DNA of 24,164 nt from JBJMLO01 sp045805265. GTDB taxonomy: Bacteria; Actinomycetota; UBA4738; JACQTL01. The notes below the pieces were generated by a model that had not been told where the DNA came from, did not search any database, and saw only the letters and a program-made list of their open reading frames with translations. Made by a program: the position numbers and the translations under genes. Below, piece after piece: positions 1 to 7,957 of this stretch (within the stretch, counting starts at the first letter, position 1; each line of letters starts with the position of its first letter). The stretch lies in contig JBJMLO010000026.1 of assembly GCA_045805265.1 (NCBI GenBank), positions 1 through 24,164 on the forward strand, in the 5' to 3' direction.

Positions 1-869
1 AGCAGTCGGCGGTGGTCGGCGCCGACCACCAGCCGGAGGAGGTGCGGGGTCATCAGCCCCACGAACCCGATGACCCCCGACACCGAGACGGCCGCCGCGG
101 CGAGGAGCGACCCCAGGGCCAGCGTGCGCCGCTTGAACGACTCGACCTCCACGCCGAGCTGCGCCGCCCGCTCCTCCCCCAGCGCCATGAGGTTCAGGTC
201 GTTCACCGTGAGCAGAGCCAGCCCGACGCCGCCCGCCACCAGGGGCGTCACGACCTGCAGGGAGCCCCACCCCCGGGCCCCCACCCCGCCGAGGATCCAG
301 AAGTAGATGTTCCGGATCTCCTCTCCCGAGAACGACATCACCAGCGACATGACCCCCGAGATCACCGCGGCCACCGCGATCCCCGCCAGCAGCAGCGTCA
401 CGACGTGCACGGCGGGGCCCACGCGCGCCAGCCGGTAGACAAGGAACGCGACGCCGAGCGCGCCGACGAACGCCGCGCCGGCCACGCCGAGCCCACCCAG
501 CGCCCCGGCGCCGCCGGCAACGATCACGACGATGGCTCCCAGCGCCGCGCCGGAGGAGACGCCGATGACCGCAGGGTCGGCCATGGGATTCCGGAACAGC
601 CCCTGGAACAGCGTCCCGGCCACGGCCAGCCCGACGCCGACAACGCCGGCCAGCAGCACCCGGGGCAGCCGCAGCTGGAACAAGATCACCTCGATGCCCC
701 GGGACACGTCCGGCCGGCCGGCCAGGTGGAGCTTCCACGCGGTCAGCCGCAGGACGGTGCCGGGCGCGATGCCCACCGCTCCCAGCCCCACCCCCAGCAG
801 CACCGACCCGGCGAGGGCCGCGACCAGCACGCCCATCGTCGCCCGGTACCTCCGCGTGATGCGGTCCAT
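1..869 (-). CDS. FecCD/BtuC-family ABC transporter permease (3' part off window)
   Basis: Inner-membrane permease of an ABC importer for cobalamin, haem or iron-siderophore. The frame reads from an ATG at 869 down to the window edge, giving 289 residues of an expected 330-350, so the C-terminus is missing. Translating by eye shows many hydrophobic helices and family landmarks: an RLPRVLLAGVVG stretch, then GTLFQGLFRNPMADPAVIGVSSGA, which is the FecCD signature, then LLLAGIAV, an EE-containing loop followed by IYFWILGG, and near the edge SGVIGFVGLMTPHLLR. It overlaps the upstream binding-protein gene by one base (TGATG), so the two are translationally coupled and share its riboswitch. An ATPase gene would be expected next, beyond the edge. 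Family is certain; the substrate rests on the riboswitch. Confidence 0.9.
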   Translation of the reverse strand, partial: MDRITRRYRATMGVLVAALAGSVLLGVGLGAVGIAPGTVLRLTAWKLHLAGRPDVSRGIEVILFQLRLPRVLLAGVVGVGLAVAGTLFQGLFRNPMADPAVIGVSSGAALGAIVVIVAGGAGALGGLGVAGAAFVGALGVAFLVYRLARVGPAVHVVTLLLAGIAVAAVISGVMSLVMSFSGEEIRNIYFWILGGVGARGWGSLQVVTPLVAGGVGLALLTVNDLNLMALGEERAAQLGVEVESFKRRTLALGSLLAAAAVSVSGVIGFVGLMTPHLLRLVVGADHRRL

Positions 870-1846
870 CACATCCCGGCGGCGTCCGGATGCAGTGCGT
901 GGGCCAGCGCCCGGAGTCCGGCGATGACGCGCGGCCCCGCCCGGCTGACCAGGTCCGAGCTCACCAGATACACCCGGTGGTCCCGGACGGCGGACAGCGC
1001 GTCGTACCCGGGCCGGCGCTCCACCTGGGACACGGTCCCGCCCGATTCGGAGGACACGAGGTAGACGTCGGGGTCGTCCCGCACCAGCTCCTCCACCGAC
1101 CACTGCGGGTACGCGTCCTTGGCGTCCGCGGTCACCGGGTCGCACCCGGCTCGCTGCAGCAGGTCGTAGATGAACGACCCGGGGCCCACCGTGTACAGCG
1201 GCTGGAAGCTCACCTCGAAGAAGCAGGTCACGGGGGGCTCGGCCGCGACCGCCTGCTGCACGGCGTTCGACGCTCCCCGCATCCGCCCCACCAGGCGCTC
1301 GGCCTCGGTGGTCGCGCCGGTGACCTTCCCCACGGTCACGATGTCGTGCAGGAGGTCGTCGAGATCGGTCGAGTTCGTGGTGAACACCGGGATGCCCAGG
1401 CCGCGGAGTCTGGTCTTCCACTGGTCGCCGCCCTCGATGGTGAGGACGATGTCGGGGTTCAGCGACACGACCTTCTCGACGTTGGGGTCGACGCCGAACT
1501 CCCCGGCCCCGCCCACCTCCGTAATCGTGCGCGCCGCGGGCGGATAGTCGTCGAACCTGCCCGACACGCCGACGACCTCGTCGCCGAGCCCGAGCGCGAA
1601 GACCACCTCGGTCGCCGACGGAGCGAACGTCACGATCCGCGTGGGAGCCGAGTCGAGCGTGACCTCGACCCCGTCGTCGTCGGCGATCGTCAGGGGGAAC
1701 TGCGGGGATGCCGACGGGGTGGGGACCCCGGCCGACGTGTGGACGGCGCCCGTGGCCGCCGGCCCGGGCGAGCCGCGGCCGCAGGCCGACGCCGCGACCA
1801 CCACCACCAGCGTCGCCACGACCGGCGACGCGAGGAACCTCCTCAT
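869..1846 (-). CDS. Cobalamin/metal-chelate ABC transporter substrate-binding lipoprotein (BtuF-like)
   Basis: Extracytoplasmic lipid-anchored receptor that hands ligand to the FecCD-type permease. The 325-residue product begins with a lipoprotein signal peptide whose lipobox ends ASAC, lipidated Cys at about residue 22. The mature part has the type III periplasmic-binding-protein pattern: APTRIVTFAPSATEVVFALG, then VVGVSGRFDDYP, then the Glu-bearing VGGAGEFGVDPNVEKV and LNPDIVLT; these resemble BtuF/FepB-type proteins (Peripla_BP_2). The ATG at 1846 has an AGGAGG ribosome binding site 7 nt upstream. A Thr/Ser/Pro-rich spacer follows the lipid anchor. The cobalamin riboswitch upstream makes vitamin B12 or a cobinamide the likely ligand, but an iron chelate cannot be excluded from sequence alone. 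Confidence 0.9.
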   Translation of the reverse strand: MRRFLASPVVATLVVVVAASACGRGSPGPAATGAVHTSAGVPTPSASPQFPLTIADDDGVEVTLDSAPTRIVTFAPSATEVVFALGLGDEVVGVSGRFDDYPPAARTITEVGGAGEFGVDPNVEKVVSLNPDIVLTIEGGDQWKTRLRGLGIPVFTTNSTDLDDLLHDIVTVGKVTGATTEAERLVGRMRGASNAVQQAVAAEPPVTCFFEVSFQPLYTVGPGSFIYDLLQRAGCDPVTADAKDAYPQWSVEELVRDDPDVYLVSSESGGTVSQVERRPGYDALSAVRDHRVYLVSSDLVSRAGPRVIAGLRALAHALHPDAAGM

Positions 1847-1887
1847 GGAGCGCCTCCTCTCACGCGAAGGAACGCGTGCTCCTCGGG

Positions 1888-2128
1888 CTGCGAGGCAGGT
1901 CTCCTGACTCCCGGATCGACGCTCCCCGAACCTTCCCGGCCCTCGCCCGGGCGGCTCGCCGGCTCGCGGCCGGCCTGGCCGCCGAGCTCACGCCAGTGGC
2001 GTGTCTCGGTTCGCTCCCCGGTGACAGTGGCGCGACCGTGCCGGATTCCCACCGGCTTCCCTGTTCCCGGGCCACGTCGGCCCGGTCCGGCCTGGACGGG
2101 GTGCCTCCCGTCCGCTGCCACCTCGTAG
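1888..2128 (-). promoter_or_regulatory. Cobalamin riboswitch (AdoCbl class)
   Basis: Reading the minus strand, the region contains the two strongly conserved blocks of the B12 element: GCCGGTGGGAATCC followed closely by GCGCCACTGTCAC (about 2021-2063), and the downstream AGTCAGGAGACCTGCCT (1894-1910). A terminal P1 helix can be formed between GAGG/GGCAG near 2114-2124 and CTGCCTC near 1892-1898. It ends about 40 nt before the binding-protein start and should switch the uptake operon off when cobalamin is plentiful. Boundaries are approximate; the element itself is unmistakable. Confidence 0.93.
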
Positions 2129-2147
2129 CGGTATTCGGTTGCCCCGA

Positions 2148-2175
2148 ATCGTATCCCGCAACGTTGCCTCCGCAA
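2148..2175 (-). promoter_or_regulatory. Probable promoter of the riboswitch-controlled operon
   Basis: On the minus strand TTGCGG (2175-2170) and TACGAT (2153-2148) are 16 nt apart, a fair sigma-70 type match placed just upstream of the riboswitch. A perfect 10-bp palindrome GCAACGTTGC (2158-2167) sits in the spacer and could be an operator. This is a motif match only. Confidence 0.45.
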
Positions 2176-2210
2176 CTCGGGCGTGGTGGCGCGGGCGTCG
2201 GTCCGAGGGC

Positions 2211-2216
2211 TAGACT
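2211..2216 (+). promoter_or_regulatory. -10 box TAGACT for a leaderless lipoprotein mRNA
   Basis: TAGACT ends 8 nt before the GTG at 2225, so transcription would begin at or beside the start codon. The same TAGACT-GGC-GTCG arrangement precedes lipA (15165). There is no Shine-Dalgarno sequence in front of this GTG. No convincing -35 box was seen. Confidence 0.6.
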
Positions 2217-2224
2217 GGCCGTCG

Positions 2225-2959
2225 GTGCGGCGACTGATCGCGGGATGGTGCCTGATGGCGCTCACCGTCGGGTGTGCGCACGCGTCCGCTCGCCACCCGG
2301 CGGGTCGAGACCCCGTGGCGGCCCCCGATTCCCCCTCCGGCCCGGGCTCCTCGAAGCAGCCCCTGGCCGAGCCCTTCGCCACCGTGGAGACGGGTGCGGT
2401 CAGGGCGCTGGTGCCCCGCCGGTGGGAGGCCTCTTCGATCGACGCCGACGGGTCGCTCCGCCGGGGGCTGGTGGCGTCCCCGGACCCGCGCCGGTGGGCG
2501 CACATGGACGGTTCCGTTCCGGGGCTCGAGGTCGCCTGGGTGGACGTCACGAGGGTCGGGATCCCCTCCGACCTGTACTACCTGGCGGCGTCCGGGCCGG
2601 CCATCCCGGCCCTGGCCTCGTCGCAGGGCTGCCACCGGCAACACCACAGCGTCCTGCTGGACCACCGGCCGTTCGCCGGCGAGCCGTTCTCGCCCGGGGA
2701 CTACGTCGAGCGCGGGAGCGGGACCTGCCGCCACCGCGGGCACGCCACGCAGTGGGCGTACTTCGTGGCCGCGCCGGGGTTCGGACCACTGCGCCAGATG
2801 GGCATCCCGACGTCCGGCCTGTACCTGGCGGTGGCGGTCGTGCCCCAGAGCCCGAATGCGGAGAAGCGGCTGCAGATCCTGCTCCGCTCGGCGCAGTACG
2901 GCGGCGCGTCGGTGGGGGACCTCATGCAGGCCGCGCGGATGTCGTCGCAGCTGCGCTGA
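2225..2959 (+). CDS. Uncharacterised secreted lipoprotein
   Basis: A 244-residue protein I do not recognise. Starting at the GTG at 2225 gives a compact lipoprotein signal: VRR, a hydrophobic stretch, and the lipobox LTVGC with Cys at residue 17. A longer frame from 2183 would bury the signal behind 14 residues and lacks the well-placed -10 box, so 2225 is preferred. A Pro/Ser/Gly-rich linker (about residues 20-45) follows, then a globular domain containing VRALVPRRWEA, an aromatic-rich core and two central cysteines in ASSQGCHRQHHS and GTCRHRGH, perhaps a disulfide. It is divergent from the B12-uptake operon and convergent with gcvT, leaving only 4 nt between stops. Exported location is well supported; function is unknown. 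Confidence 0.75.
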   Translation: MRRLIAGWCLMALTVGCAHASARHPAGRDPVAAPDSPSGPGSSKQPLAEPFATVETGAVRALVPRRWEASSIDADGSLRRGLVASPDPRRWAHMDGSVPGLEVAWVDVTRVGIPSDLYYLAASGPAIPALASSQGCHRQHHSVLLDHRPFAGEPFSPGDYVERGSGTCRHRGHATQWAYFVAAPGFGPLRQMGIPTSGLYLAVAVVPQSPNAEKRLQILLRSAQYGGASVGDLMQAARMSSQLR

Positions 2960-2963
2960 CCGG

Positions 2964-4076
2964 CTACCGCGGGCTGCGCTCGACGAACGGCGGCTTCGTC
3001 ACGACGGCCTCGCCGGTGCGCCCCCGGACGTCCACCTCCACCCGGTCCCCCGCCGAGAACCGGTCGCGCGGCGACAGATACGCGAGCGCGATTCCCCGGC
3101 GAAGCGTCGGGGAGAAGGTCCCGCTGGTGACCTCCCCCACCCGCTCGCCGTCCGACGACACCGGATAGTGGGCCCGGGGGATCAGCTTCCCCTCCATGTC
3201 GAGGCCCCACAGGCGCGCGGGGATGCCGTCCTCCCTCTGCCGGACCAGGGCCTCCCGCCCGAGGAACTCCTCCTTGTCCATCGCGACCGCCCAGGACAGC
3301 CCGGCCTCGAGCGGCGTGCGCTCCTCGGAGATGTCCTGGCCGTGCAGCGGATACCCCATCTCCAGCCGCAACGTGTCGCGGGCGGCGAGCCCCACCGGTT
3401 CCATCCCGTGCGGCTCGCCGGCCGCGACGAGCGCCGCCCACAGTTCGTGGACCACCGCCTCGGGCGGGAACAGCTCGAACCCGACCTCGCCCGTGTAGCC
3501 GGACCGGGACAGGATCACCCGCTCGCCGCCGAAGTCGACCTCGGTGACGTGCATGTACTCCAGGCCGCCGGACTCGGGGAACAGCGCGCCCACCACGTCC
3601 GGCGAGCGGGGGCCCTGCACGGCCAGGAAGCACCAGTCCTCGTGCAACTCGATCGCGGCGTCCGCGTCGTCGGCCTGGTCGACCAGGATCCGGTGGATCT
3701 TCCGGGTGTTGGCAGCGTTGGGGACCGTGAACCACCGGTCCTCGCCCAGTCGGTACACGATCACGTCGTCGACGACCCCTCCGCGGTCGTTGCAGACGTT
3801 GTTGTACTGCGCGCCACGGACGGCGACCTTTCGCAGGTCGTTGGTCACCGTTCGCTGCAGGACGTCGAACGCGCCCGGGCCGTCGATGGTCACCTTGCCG
3901 AGGTGCATCAGGTCGAACAGGCCGGCCCGCTCGCGCACGGCCCGGTGCTCGGCCAGCGTGCCCCGGTACTCGATGGGCATGGCCCATCCGGCGAACATCC
4001 CGATCTTCGCGCCGAGCTCCCGGTGCTCGGGCTCGAGCGGCGTCCGCTGCAGCCCGATGTCACCGTGCGACTCCAT
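2964..4076 (-). CDS. gcvT: Aminomethyltransferase, glycine cleavage T protein
   Basis: T protein of the glycine cleavage system: it takes the aminomethyl group from lipoyl-H protein, passes the methylene to tetrahydrofolate and releases ammonia. The 370-residue length is typical. Family marks in order: FAGWAMPIEYRGTLAEHRAVRE near the N-terminus; FDLMHLGKVTIDGPGA; NDRGGVVDDVIVYR with the conserved catalytic Asp; SRSGYTGEVGFELF; GLAARDTLRLEMGYPLHGQDI; and the C-terminal barrel GEVTSGTFSPTLRRGIALAY. The ATG at 4076 is preceded by TAGGAT at 8 nt, pointing to a leaderless mRNA. The H and P proteins are not in the window. It is divergent from lpdA, whose product (E3/L protein) also serves glycine cleavage, so the pairing is functionally sensible. 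Confidence 0.93.
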   Translation of the reverse strand: MESHGDIGLQRTPLEPEHRELGAKIGMFAGWAMPIEYRGTLAEHRAVRERAGLFDLMHLGKVTIDGPGAFDVLQRTVTNDLRKVAVRGAQYNNVCNDRGGVVDDVIVYRLGEDRWFTVPNAANTRKIHRILVDQADDADAAIELHEDWCFLAVQGPRSPDVVGALFPESGGLEYMHVTEVDFGGERVILSRSGYTGEVGFELFPPEAVVHELWAALVAAGEPHGMEPVGLAARDTLRLEMGYPLHGQDISEERTPLEAGLSWAVAMDKEEFLGREALVRQREDGIPARLWGLDMEGKLIPRAHYPVSSDGERVGEVTSGTFSPTLRRGIALAYLSPRDRFSAGDRVEVDVRGRTGEAVVTKPPFVERSPR

Positions 4077-4084
4077 CGCCGCTG

Positions 4085-4090
4085 ATCCTA
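4085..4090 (-). promoter_or_regulatory. -10 box TAGGAT for leaderless gcvT
   Basis: Minus-strand TAGGAT is followed by exactly 8 nt and then the gcvT ATG at 4076. No Shine-Dalgarno sequence lies between them. The spacing matches several other genes in this window. Confidence 0.6.
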
Positions 4091-4171
4091 CCGGCGGTCC
4101 GCGGCGCGGCGCCGATCGGCGCGGGCCCGCGGCGACTCCGGACACTTCCGCGGCCGTTTTCCGAGCGGCGG

Positions 4172-4177
4172 TACGAT
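4172..4177 (+). promoter_or_regulatory. Probable -10 box TACGAT of the lpdA operon
   Basis: TACGAT lies 34 nt before the lpdA ATG, allowing a short leader that includes the ribosome binding site. No clear -35 hexamer is seen. With the gcvT -10 box about 80 bp away on the other strand, 4077-4211 would be a divergent promoter region. Confidence 0.4.
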
Positions 4178-4211
4178 GGGTGAACCTGCGTGCCGGGAAA
4201 GGACTGAAGGG

Positions 4212-5597
4212 ATGCCGGAGGAGACCTACGACGTCGCCGTGCTGGGGGCGGGCACCGGCGGCTACTCCGCGGCCCTGCGGGCCGCCGAGCTCGGCAAGCG
4301 CGTCGCGCTGATCGAGCGCGACGACCGCCTGGGCGGCACGTGCCTCCTCCGGGGCTGCATCCCGACGAAGGCGCTGCTCCAGTCCGCGGCCGTGATGGAC
4401 TCGATCAACCGCTCCGACACCTGGGGCATCAAGGCCTCCGGCGAGCCCGACTGGAGCGTGATCCAGTCGTTCAAGTCGAAGGTCGTCGACAAGCTCGTGA
4501 ACGGGCTGACCGGCCTGGTGAAGATGCGGAAGATCGACGTGATCCAGGGCACCGGGAAGCTCGTTCCCGGGAAGCCCGCGGTCGAAGTGGACGGGCGGGT
4601 CGTCGAGGCGGCGGACGTGATCCTGGCCACCGGGTCGTTCGCCCGGCTGCTCCCCGGGCTGGAGGTCGGCGAGCGGATCATCACCAGCGACCAGGCGCTG
4701 ACCCGCGACTCCATCCCCTCGAGCGCCGTGGTCATCGGCGCGGGGGCCGTGGGGCTCGAGTTCGCCTCGTTCTACCGGTCGATGGGCGCCGAGGTCACCG
4801 TGATCGAGGCGTTGCCCCGCGTCGCGCCGCTCGAAGACGAGGAGATCTCCACGGAGGCCGACCGGGCGTTTCGCAAGCGCGGGATCAAGAGCTTCGCCGG
4901 AGCGAAGGTGCAGGACGTCAAGGAGTCGGGCGACGCCGTGGAGGTTACCTACGAGGCCGGCGGGAAGTCCCAGACGGTGGGCGCCGACGTCTGCCTGGTG
5001 GCGGTCGGCCGGGGCCCGATCTCCGACGGGCTGGGCTACGAGGAGGCCGGCATCGAGCTGGAGCGCGGGTACGTCAAGGTGAACGGCCAGCTGCAGACCA
5101 CGGTTCCGCACGTCTGGGCGGTGGGGGACGTGGCCGCCACGCCGTACCAGCTGGCCCACGTGTCGTTCGCCGAGGGGATCTCCGTCGCCGAGCGCATCGC
5201 CGGGCTGGACCCGCCGGAGATCGAGTACACCGGCGTGTGCCGCGTGACCTACTGCTCGCCGGAGATCGCGAGCGTGGGGCTCACGGAGGCGCAGGCCAGG
5301 GAGCGGGGGCACGAGGTCGAGGTCGAGAAGCTGAACATGCAGGGCGTGGGCAAGGCGAACATCCTGGCCGAGGGCGGCGTGGTCAAGGTCGTGGCGGCGG
5401 CCGGCGGCGGCCCCGTGCTCGGCATCCACATGATCGGGCCGCACGTCACCGACCTCATCGCGGAGGGCATGCTGATCGTGAACTGGGAGGCGGTGCCGGC
5501 CGAGGTGGCCGGGCTGCTCCATCCCCACCCCTCCCTGTCCGAGGCCGTCGGCGAGGCCTTCCTGGCGCTCGCCGGGAAGCCGCTGAACACCGCATAG
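4212..5597 (+). CDS. lpdA: Dihydrolipoyl dehydrogenase (E3)
   Basis: FAD flavoenzyme that reoxidises dihydrolipoyl groups on E2 (and on GcvH) with NAD+. The 461 residues contain, in order: the FAD-binding GAGTGG (12-17); the redox-active disulfide GGTCLLRGCIPTK with Cys44 and Cys49; the NAD-binding GAGAVGLEFASFYRSMGAEV; the second FAD motif VWAVGDVAATP; and the C-terminal HPHPSLSE holding the catalytic His-Glu pair. The ATG at 4212 follows a GGACTGAAGG ribosome binding site; an in-frame ATG at 4176 is rejected because it overlaps the putative -10 box and adds a non-conserved leader. It is first in an operon with E1 alpha 26 nt downstream. It is the only E3 gene in the window and probably serves both E1 pairs. 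Confidence 0.95.
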   Translation: MPEETYDVAVLGAGTGGYSAALRAAELGKRVALIERDDRLGGTCLLRGCIPTKALLQSAAVMDSINRSDTWGIKASGEPDWSVIQSFKSKVVDKLVNGLTGLVKMRKIDVIQGTGKLVPGKPAVEVDGRVVEAADVILATGSFARLLPGLEVGERIITSDQALTRDSIPSSAVVIGAGAVGLEFASFYRSMGAEVTVIEALPRVAPLEDEEISTEADRAFRKRGIKSFAGAKVQDVKESGDAVEVTYEAGGKSQTVGADVCLVAVGRGPISDGLGYEEAGIELERGYVKVNGQLQTTVPHVWAVGDVAATPYQLAHVSFAEGISVAERIAGLDPPEIEYTGVCRVTYCSPEIASVGLTEAQARERGHEVEVEKLNMQGVGKANILAEGGVVKVVAAAGGGPVLGIHMIGPHVTDLIAEGMLIVNWEAVPAEVAGLLHPHPSLSEAVGEAFLALAGKPLNTA

Positions 5598-5623
5598 TCG
5601 TCGCAGGGACGAGGGAGCCGGCA

Positions 5624-6712
5624 GTGGCGAACGAGACGAAGACGCAGGACGCGACGCGGGCCGGGGCCGGCGACGACCGGCGCGCGGCCATCGGGGCCTC
5701 CGGCCTGGGCGACGAGCAGCTGCTCGAGGTCCTGTACTTCCTCGTGCTGTGCCGGTACTTCGACGAGCGGATGGAGTCGCTGTATCGCCAGGGCCGGCTG
5801 CCCGGAGCGATCTACTCGGGCCGGGGACAGGAGGGCACCCACGTGGGCGCGGCGTACGCGCTGCGTCCCGAGGACTCGCTGTTCCCCACGCACCGCGACC
5901 TGTCGGCGCAGCTGACCAAGGGACTCGACCTCAAGCGCGTGATGGCGCAGTTCTGGGGCCGGATCGACGGGTACACCCGTGGCCGCGACGGCAACAGCCA
6001 CATCGGCGACTGGGCCGGCTCGAAGACGTTCACGGTCCTGTCGAACCTGCCGAACGCGTACCCGGTCGCGGCGGGGGCGGCGCTCGCCTACCAGATGCGG
6101 GGTGAGCCCCGGGTCGCGCTCGCGATCTGCGGCGACGGCGCCACCTCGAACGGGCGGTGGCACGAGTGCCTGAACGTGTCGGGGATCCGCAGGCTGCCGG
6201 TGGTGTGGGTGGTCAACAACAACCAGTACGCGTACTCGACGCCCAACCCGGCCGAGTTCCCGGTGCCGACGGTCGCCGAGCGGGGCGAGTCCTACGGCAT
6301 CCCGGGCATCCGCATCGACGGGACGGACGTGCTGGAGGTGTACACGACCGTGCACGAGGCGGTGGAGCGGGCCCGGCGGGGCGAAGGGCCGACCCTGATC
6401 GAGTCGGTCTCGCTCCGCTGGAAGGGCCACGCGGGCCACGACCCCGCCAAGTACGTCCCCAAGGAGCTGCTCGACGACTACACGCAGAACCGCGACCCCG
6501 TGCGGAAGTTCCAGGACCTCGTGCTGAGCGCCGGCGTCGCGGACGAGAACGCCGTGAAGGAGCTCCGCGCCCGCGTCGAGCGAGCGTTCGACGCGGGCTT
6601 CGAGTTCGCCCAGCAATCCCCGCTCCCCGACCCGGAGGACGTGAACCTGGGCGCGTTCACCGACGACGGGTACTGGGACCGTGAGCCGTCCCGCGAGGGG
6701 GGTACCGGCTGA
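5624..6712 (+). CDS. Thiamine-PP-dependent 2-oxoacid dehydrogenase E1 alpha (pyruvate-type likely)
   Basis: Alpha subunit of the decarboxylating E1 component, which binds thiamine diphosphate at the interface with E1 beta. The 362-residue product has the E1 alpha fold signature: GAIYSGRGQEGTHVGAAYAL, FPTHRDLSAQL, and the TPP motif GDG (170-172) followed about 28 residues later by NNNQYA. It lacks the RQMP and SSPIATQIP stretches of the branched-chain enzyme at 13049, and instead has DGNSHIGDW and a late WKGHAGHDPAKY loop in place of the usual YRxHGHS. Pyruvate is therefore a reasonable guess, though acetoin or another 2-oxoacid is possible. GTG start at 5624 with GAGGGAG upstream. It overlaps E1 beta by one base (TGATG). 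The first 25 residues are Ala/Arg/Asp-rich and not conserved. Confidence 0.88.
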   Translation: MANETKTQDATRAGAGDDRRAAIGASGLGDEQLLEVLYFLVLCRYFDERMESLYRQGRLPGAIYSGRGQEGTHVGAAYALRPEDSLFPTHRDLSAQLTKGLDLKRVMAQFWGRIDGYTRGRDGNSHIGDWAGSKTFTVLSNLPNAYPVAAGAALAYQMRGEPRVALAICGDGATSNGRWHECLNVSGIRRLPVVWVVNNNQYAYSTPNPAEFPVPTVAERGESYGIPGIRIDGTDVLEVYTTVHEAVERARRGEGPTLIESVSLRWKGHAGHDPAKYVPKELLDDYTQNRDPVRKFQDLVLSAGVADENAVKELRARVERAFDAGFEFAQQSPLPDPEDVNLGAFTDDGYWDREPSREGGTG

Positions 6713-7905
6713 TGTCGGTCGACGGCCGCTCCGCCGACGGACGGGGCCGGGTGGGCGCGGACACCCCACAGGCTTCGCCCCGGACCGCCGCCGAGCAGGC
6801 GGCCGCCGGCGAGGGAAAGCCGGACCGGGCCGCCGCGGAGCAGGACCGGGCCGAGAAGGTCGAGAAGGAGGAGTCCCAGGCCGGGGCCGCCGGGCACGGC
6901 GCCGAGCCCCGCGGGAAGCGCTCCGACAAGGGCGAGGCCACCTATCTGATCGCCGTGGCCGAGGCGCTGTGGGAGGAGATGGAACGCGACGACCGCGTGT
7001 TCATGCTCGGGGAGGACATCGGCGTGTACGGCGGAGCGTTCAAGGTCACCGAGGGGTTCATCGACCGGTTCGGCCCGGATCGGGTGTGGGACACGCCGAT
7101 CGCGGAGGAGACCATCGTCGGGATGTCGATCGGCGCGGCGATGGAGGGGTTCCGCCCCGTGGCGGAGTTCCAGTACGCGGACTTCATGACGTGCGGCTTC
7201 GACGAGATCGTCGCGACCGCGGGGAAGTACACGTACCGCAGTGGCGTGCCGCTGCCGATGGTGCTCCGGGGGCCGTCGGGCGGCGGCGTGCGCGCGTCGG
7301 CCTTCCACTCCCAGAACCCCGAGCCGCTGTTCAGCCACGTCGGCGGGCTGAAGGTGATCTGCCCGGCCTTCCCGACCGACGCGAAGGGGCTGCTGAAGTC
7401 GGCCATCCGCGACGACAACCCCGTCGTGTTCCTCGAGCACAAGTGGATCTACCGGCGCATCAAGGAACACGTGCCTGAGGACCCCGACTTCCTGATCCCG
7501 ATCGGGAAGGCCGAGGTGAAGCGGGCGGGCGACGACGTCTCGATCATCACGTACGGCGCGATGGTCCACAAGGCGCTGGAGGCCGCGGAGGACCTCCAGG
7601 AACGGGGGATCTCCGCGGAGATCGTCGACCTCCGGACGGTCTTCCCGCTCGACACCGAGACGATCCTCGAGTCGGTCGCGAAGACCTCCCGGGCGGTGGT
7701 GCTGTACGAGTCGCTCAAGTTCCTCGGCATCGGCGCGGAGGTATCGGCCGTGATCGCCGAGGAGGCCTTCGAGCACCTCGACGCGCCGGTCGTTCGCCTC
7801 GCGCCGCCAAACCACGCGGTGCCGTTCTCGCCGCCGCTCGAGGACGCGTTCCTGCCGCAGGTCGACGACATCGTCACCGCCGTGGACCGGCTCTCGAAGT
7901 GGTAG
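6712..7905 (+). CDS. 2-oxoacid dehydrogenase E1 beta with N-terminal extension
   Basis: Beta subunit partner of the preceding E1 alpha; together they decarboxylate the 2-oxoacid and reductively acylate the lipoyl arm of E2. The catalytic core starts near residue 74 (GEATYLIAVAEALWEEM) and shows the family marks FMLGEDIGVYGGAFKVTEGF, RVWDTPIAEETIVGMSIGAA, FADFM-like YADFMTCGFDEI, PMVLRGPSGGG, and the C-terminal domain with VDLRTVFPLDTETI. At 397 residues it is about 70 longer than usual because of an Ala/Glu/Arg/Gly-rich, probably disordered N-terminal segment. Its start is fixed by the one-base TGATG overlap with E1 alpha, although internal starts cannot be wholly excluded. Confidence 0.9.
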   Translation: MSVDGRSADGRGRVGADTPQASPRTAAEQAAAGEGKPDRAAAEQDRAEKVEKEESQAGAAGHGAEPRGKRSDKGEATYLIAVAEALWEEMERDDRVFMLGEDIGVYGGAFKVTEGFIDRFGPDRVWDTPIAEETIVGMSIGAAMEGFRPVAEFQYADFMTCGFDEIVATAGKYTYRSGVPLPMVLRGPSGGGVRASAFHSQNPEPLFSHVGGLKVICPAFPTDAKGLLKSAIRDDNPVVFLEHKWIYRRIKEHVPEDPDFLIPIGKAEVKRAGDDVSIITYGAMVHKALEAAEDLQERGISAEIVDLRTVFPLDTETILESVAKTSRAVVLYESLKFLGIGAEVSAVIAEEAFEHLDAPVVRLAPPNHAVPFSPPLEDAFLPQVDDIVTAVDRLSKW

Positions 7906-7957
7906 CCCGTCCCACCTCCCCCATCGCCCTCGCCCTCGCAGAAGGAGGCTGACCCTC

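Noticed and set aside
12..1064. Long plus-strand open frame over the permease and binding-protein genes
   Set aside because: It is antisense to two well-recognised transporter genes, its composition is Arg/Pro/His-rich as expected of shadow frames in GC-rich DNA, and it has no recognisable domain.
4176..4211. Earlier in-frame ATG for lpdA
   Set aside because: It overlaps the putative -10 box, lacks a ribosome binding site and adds residues not typical of the family; the ATG at 4212 has GGACTGAAGG upstream.
4077..5528. Extension of the gcvT frame upstream to an 854-residue reading
   Set aside because: The extra part is antisense to lpdA and has shadow composition; the T-protein fold begins at the ATG at 4076, which has its own -10 box.
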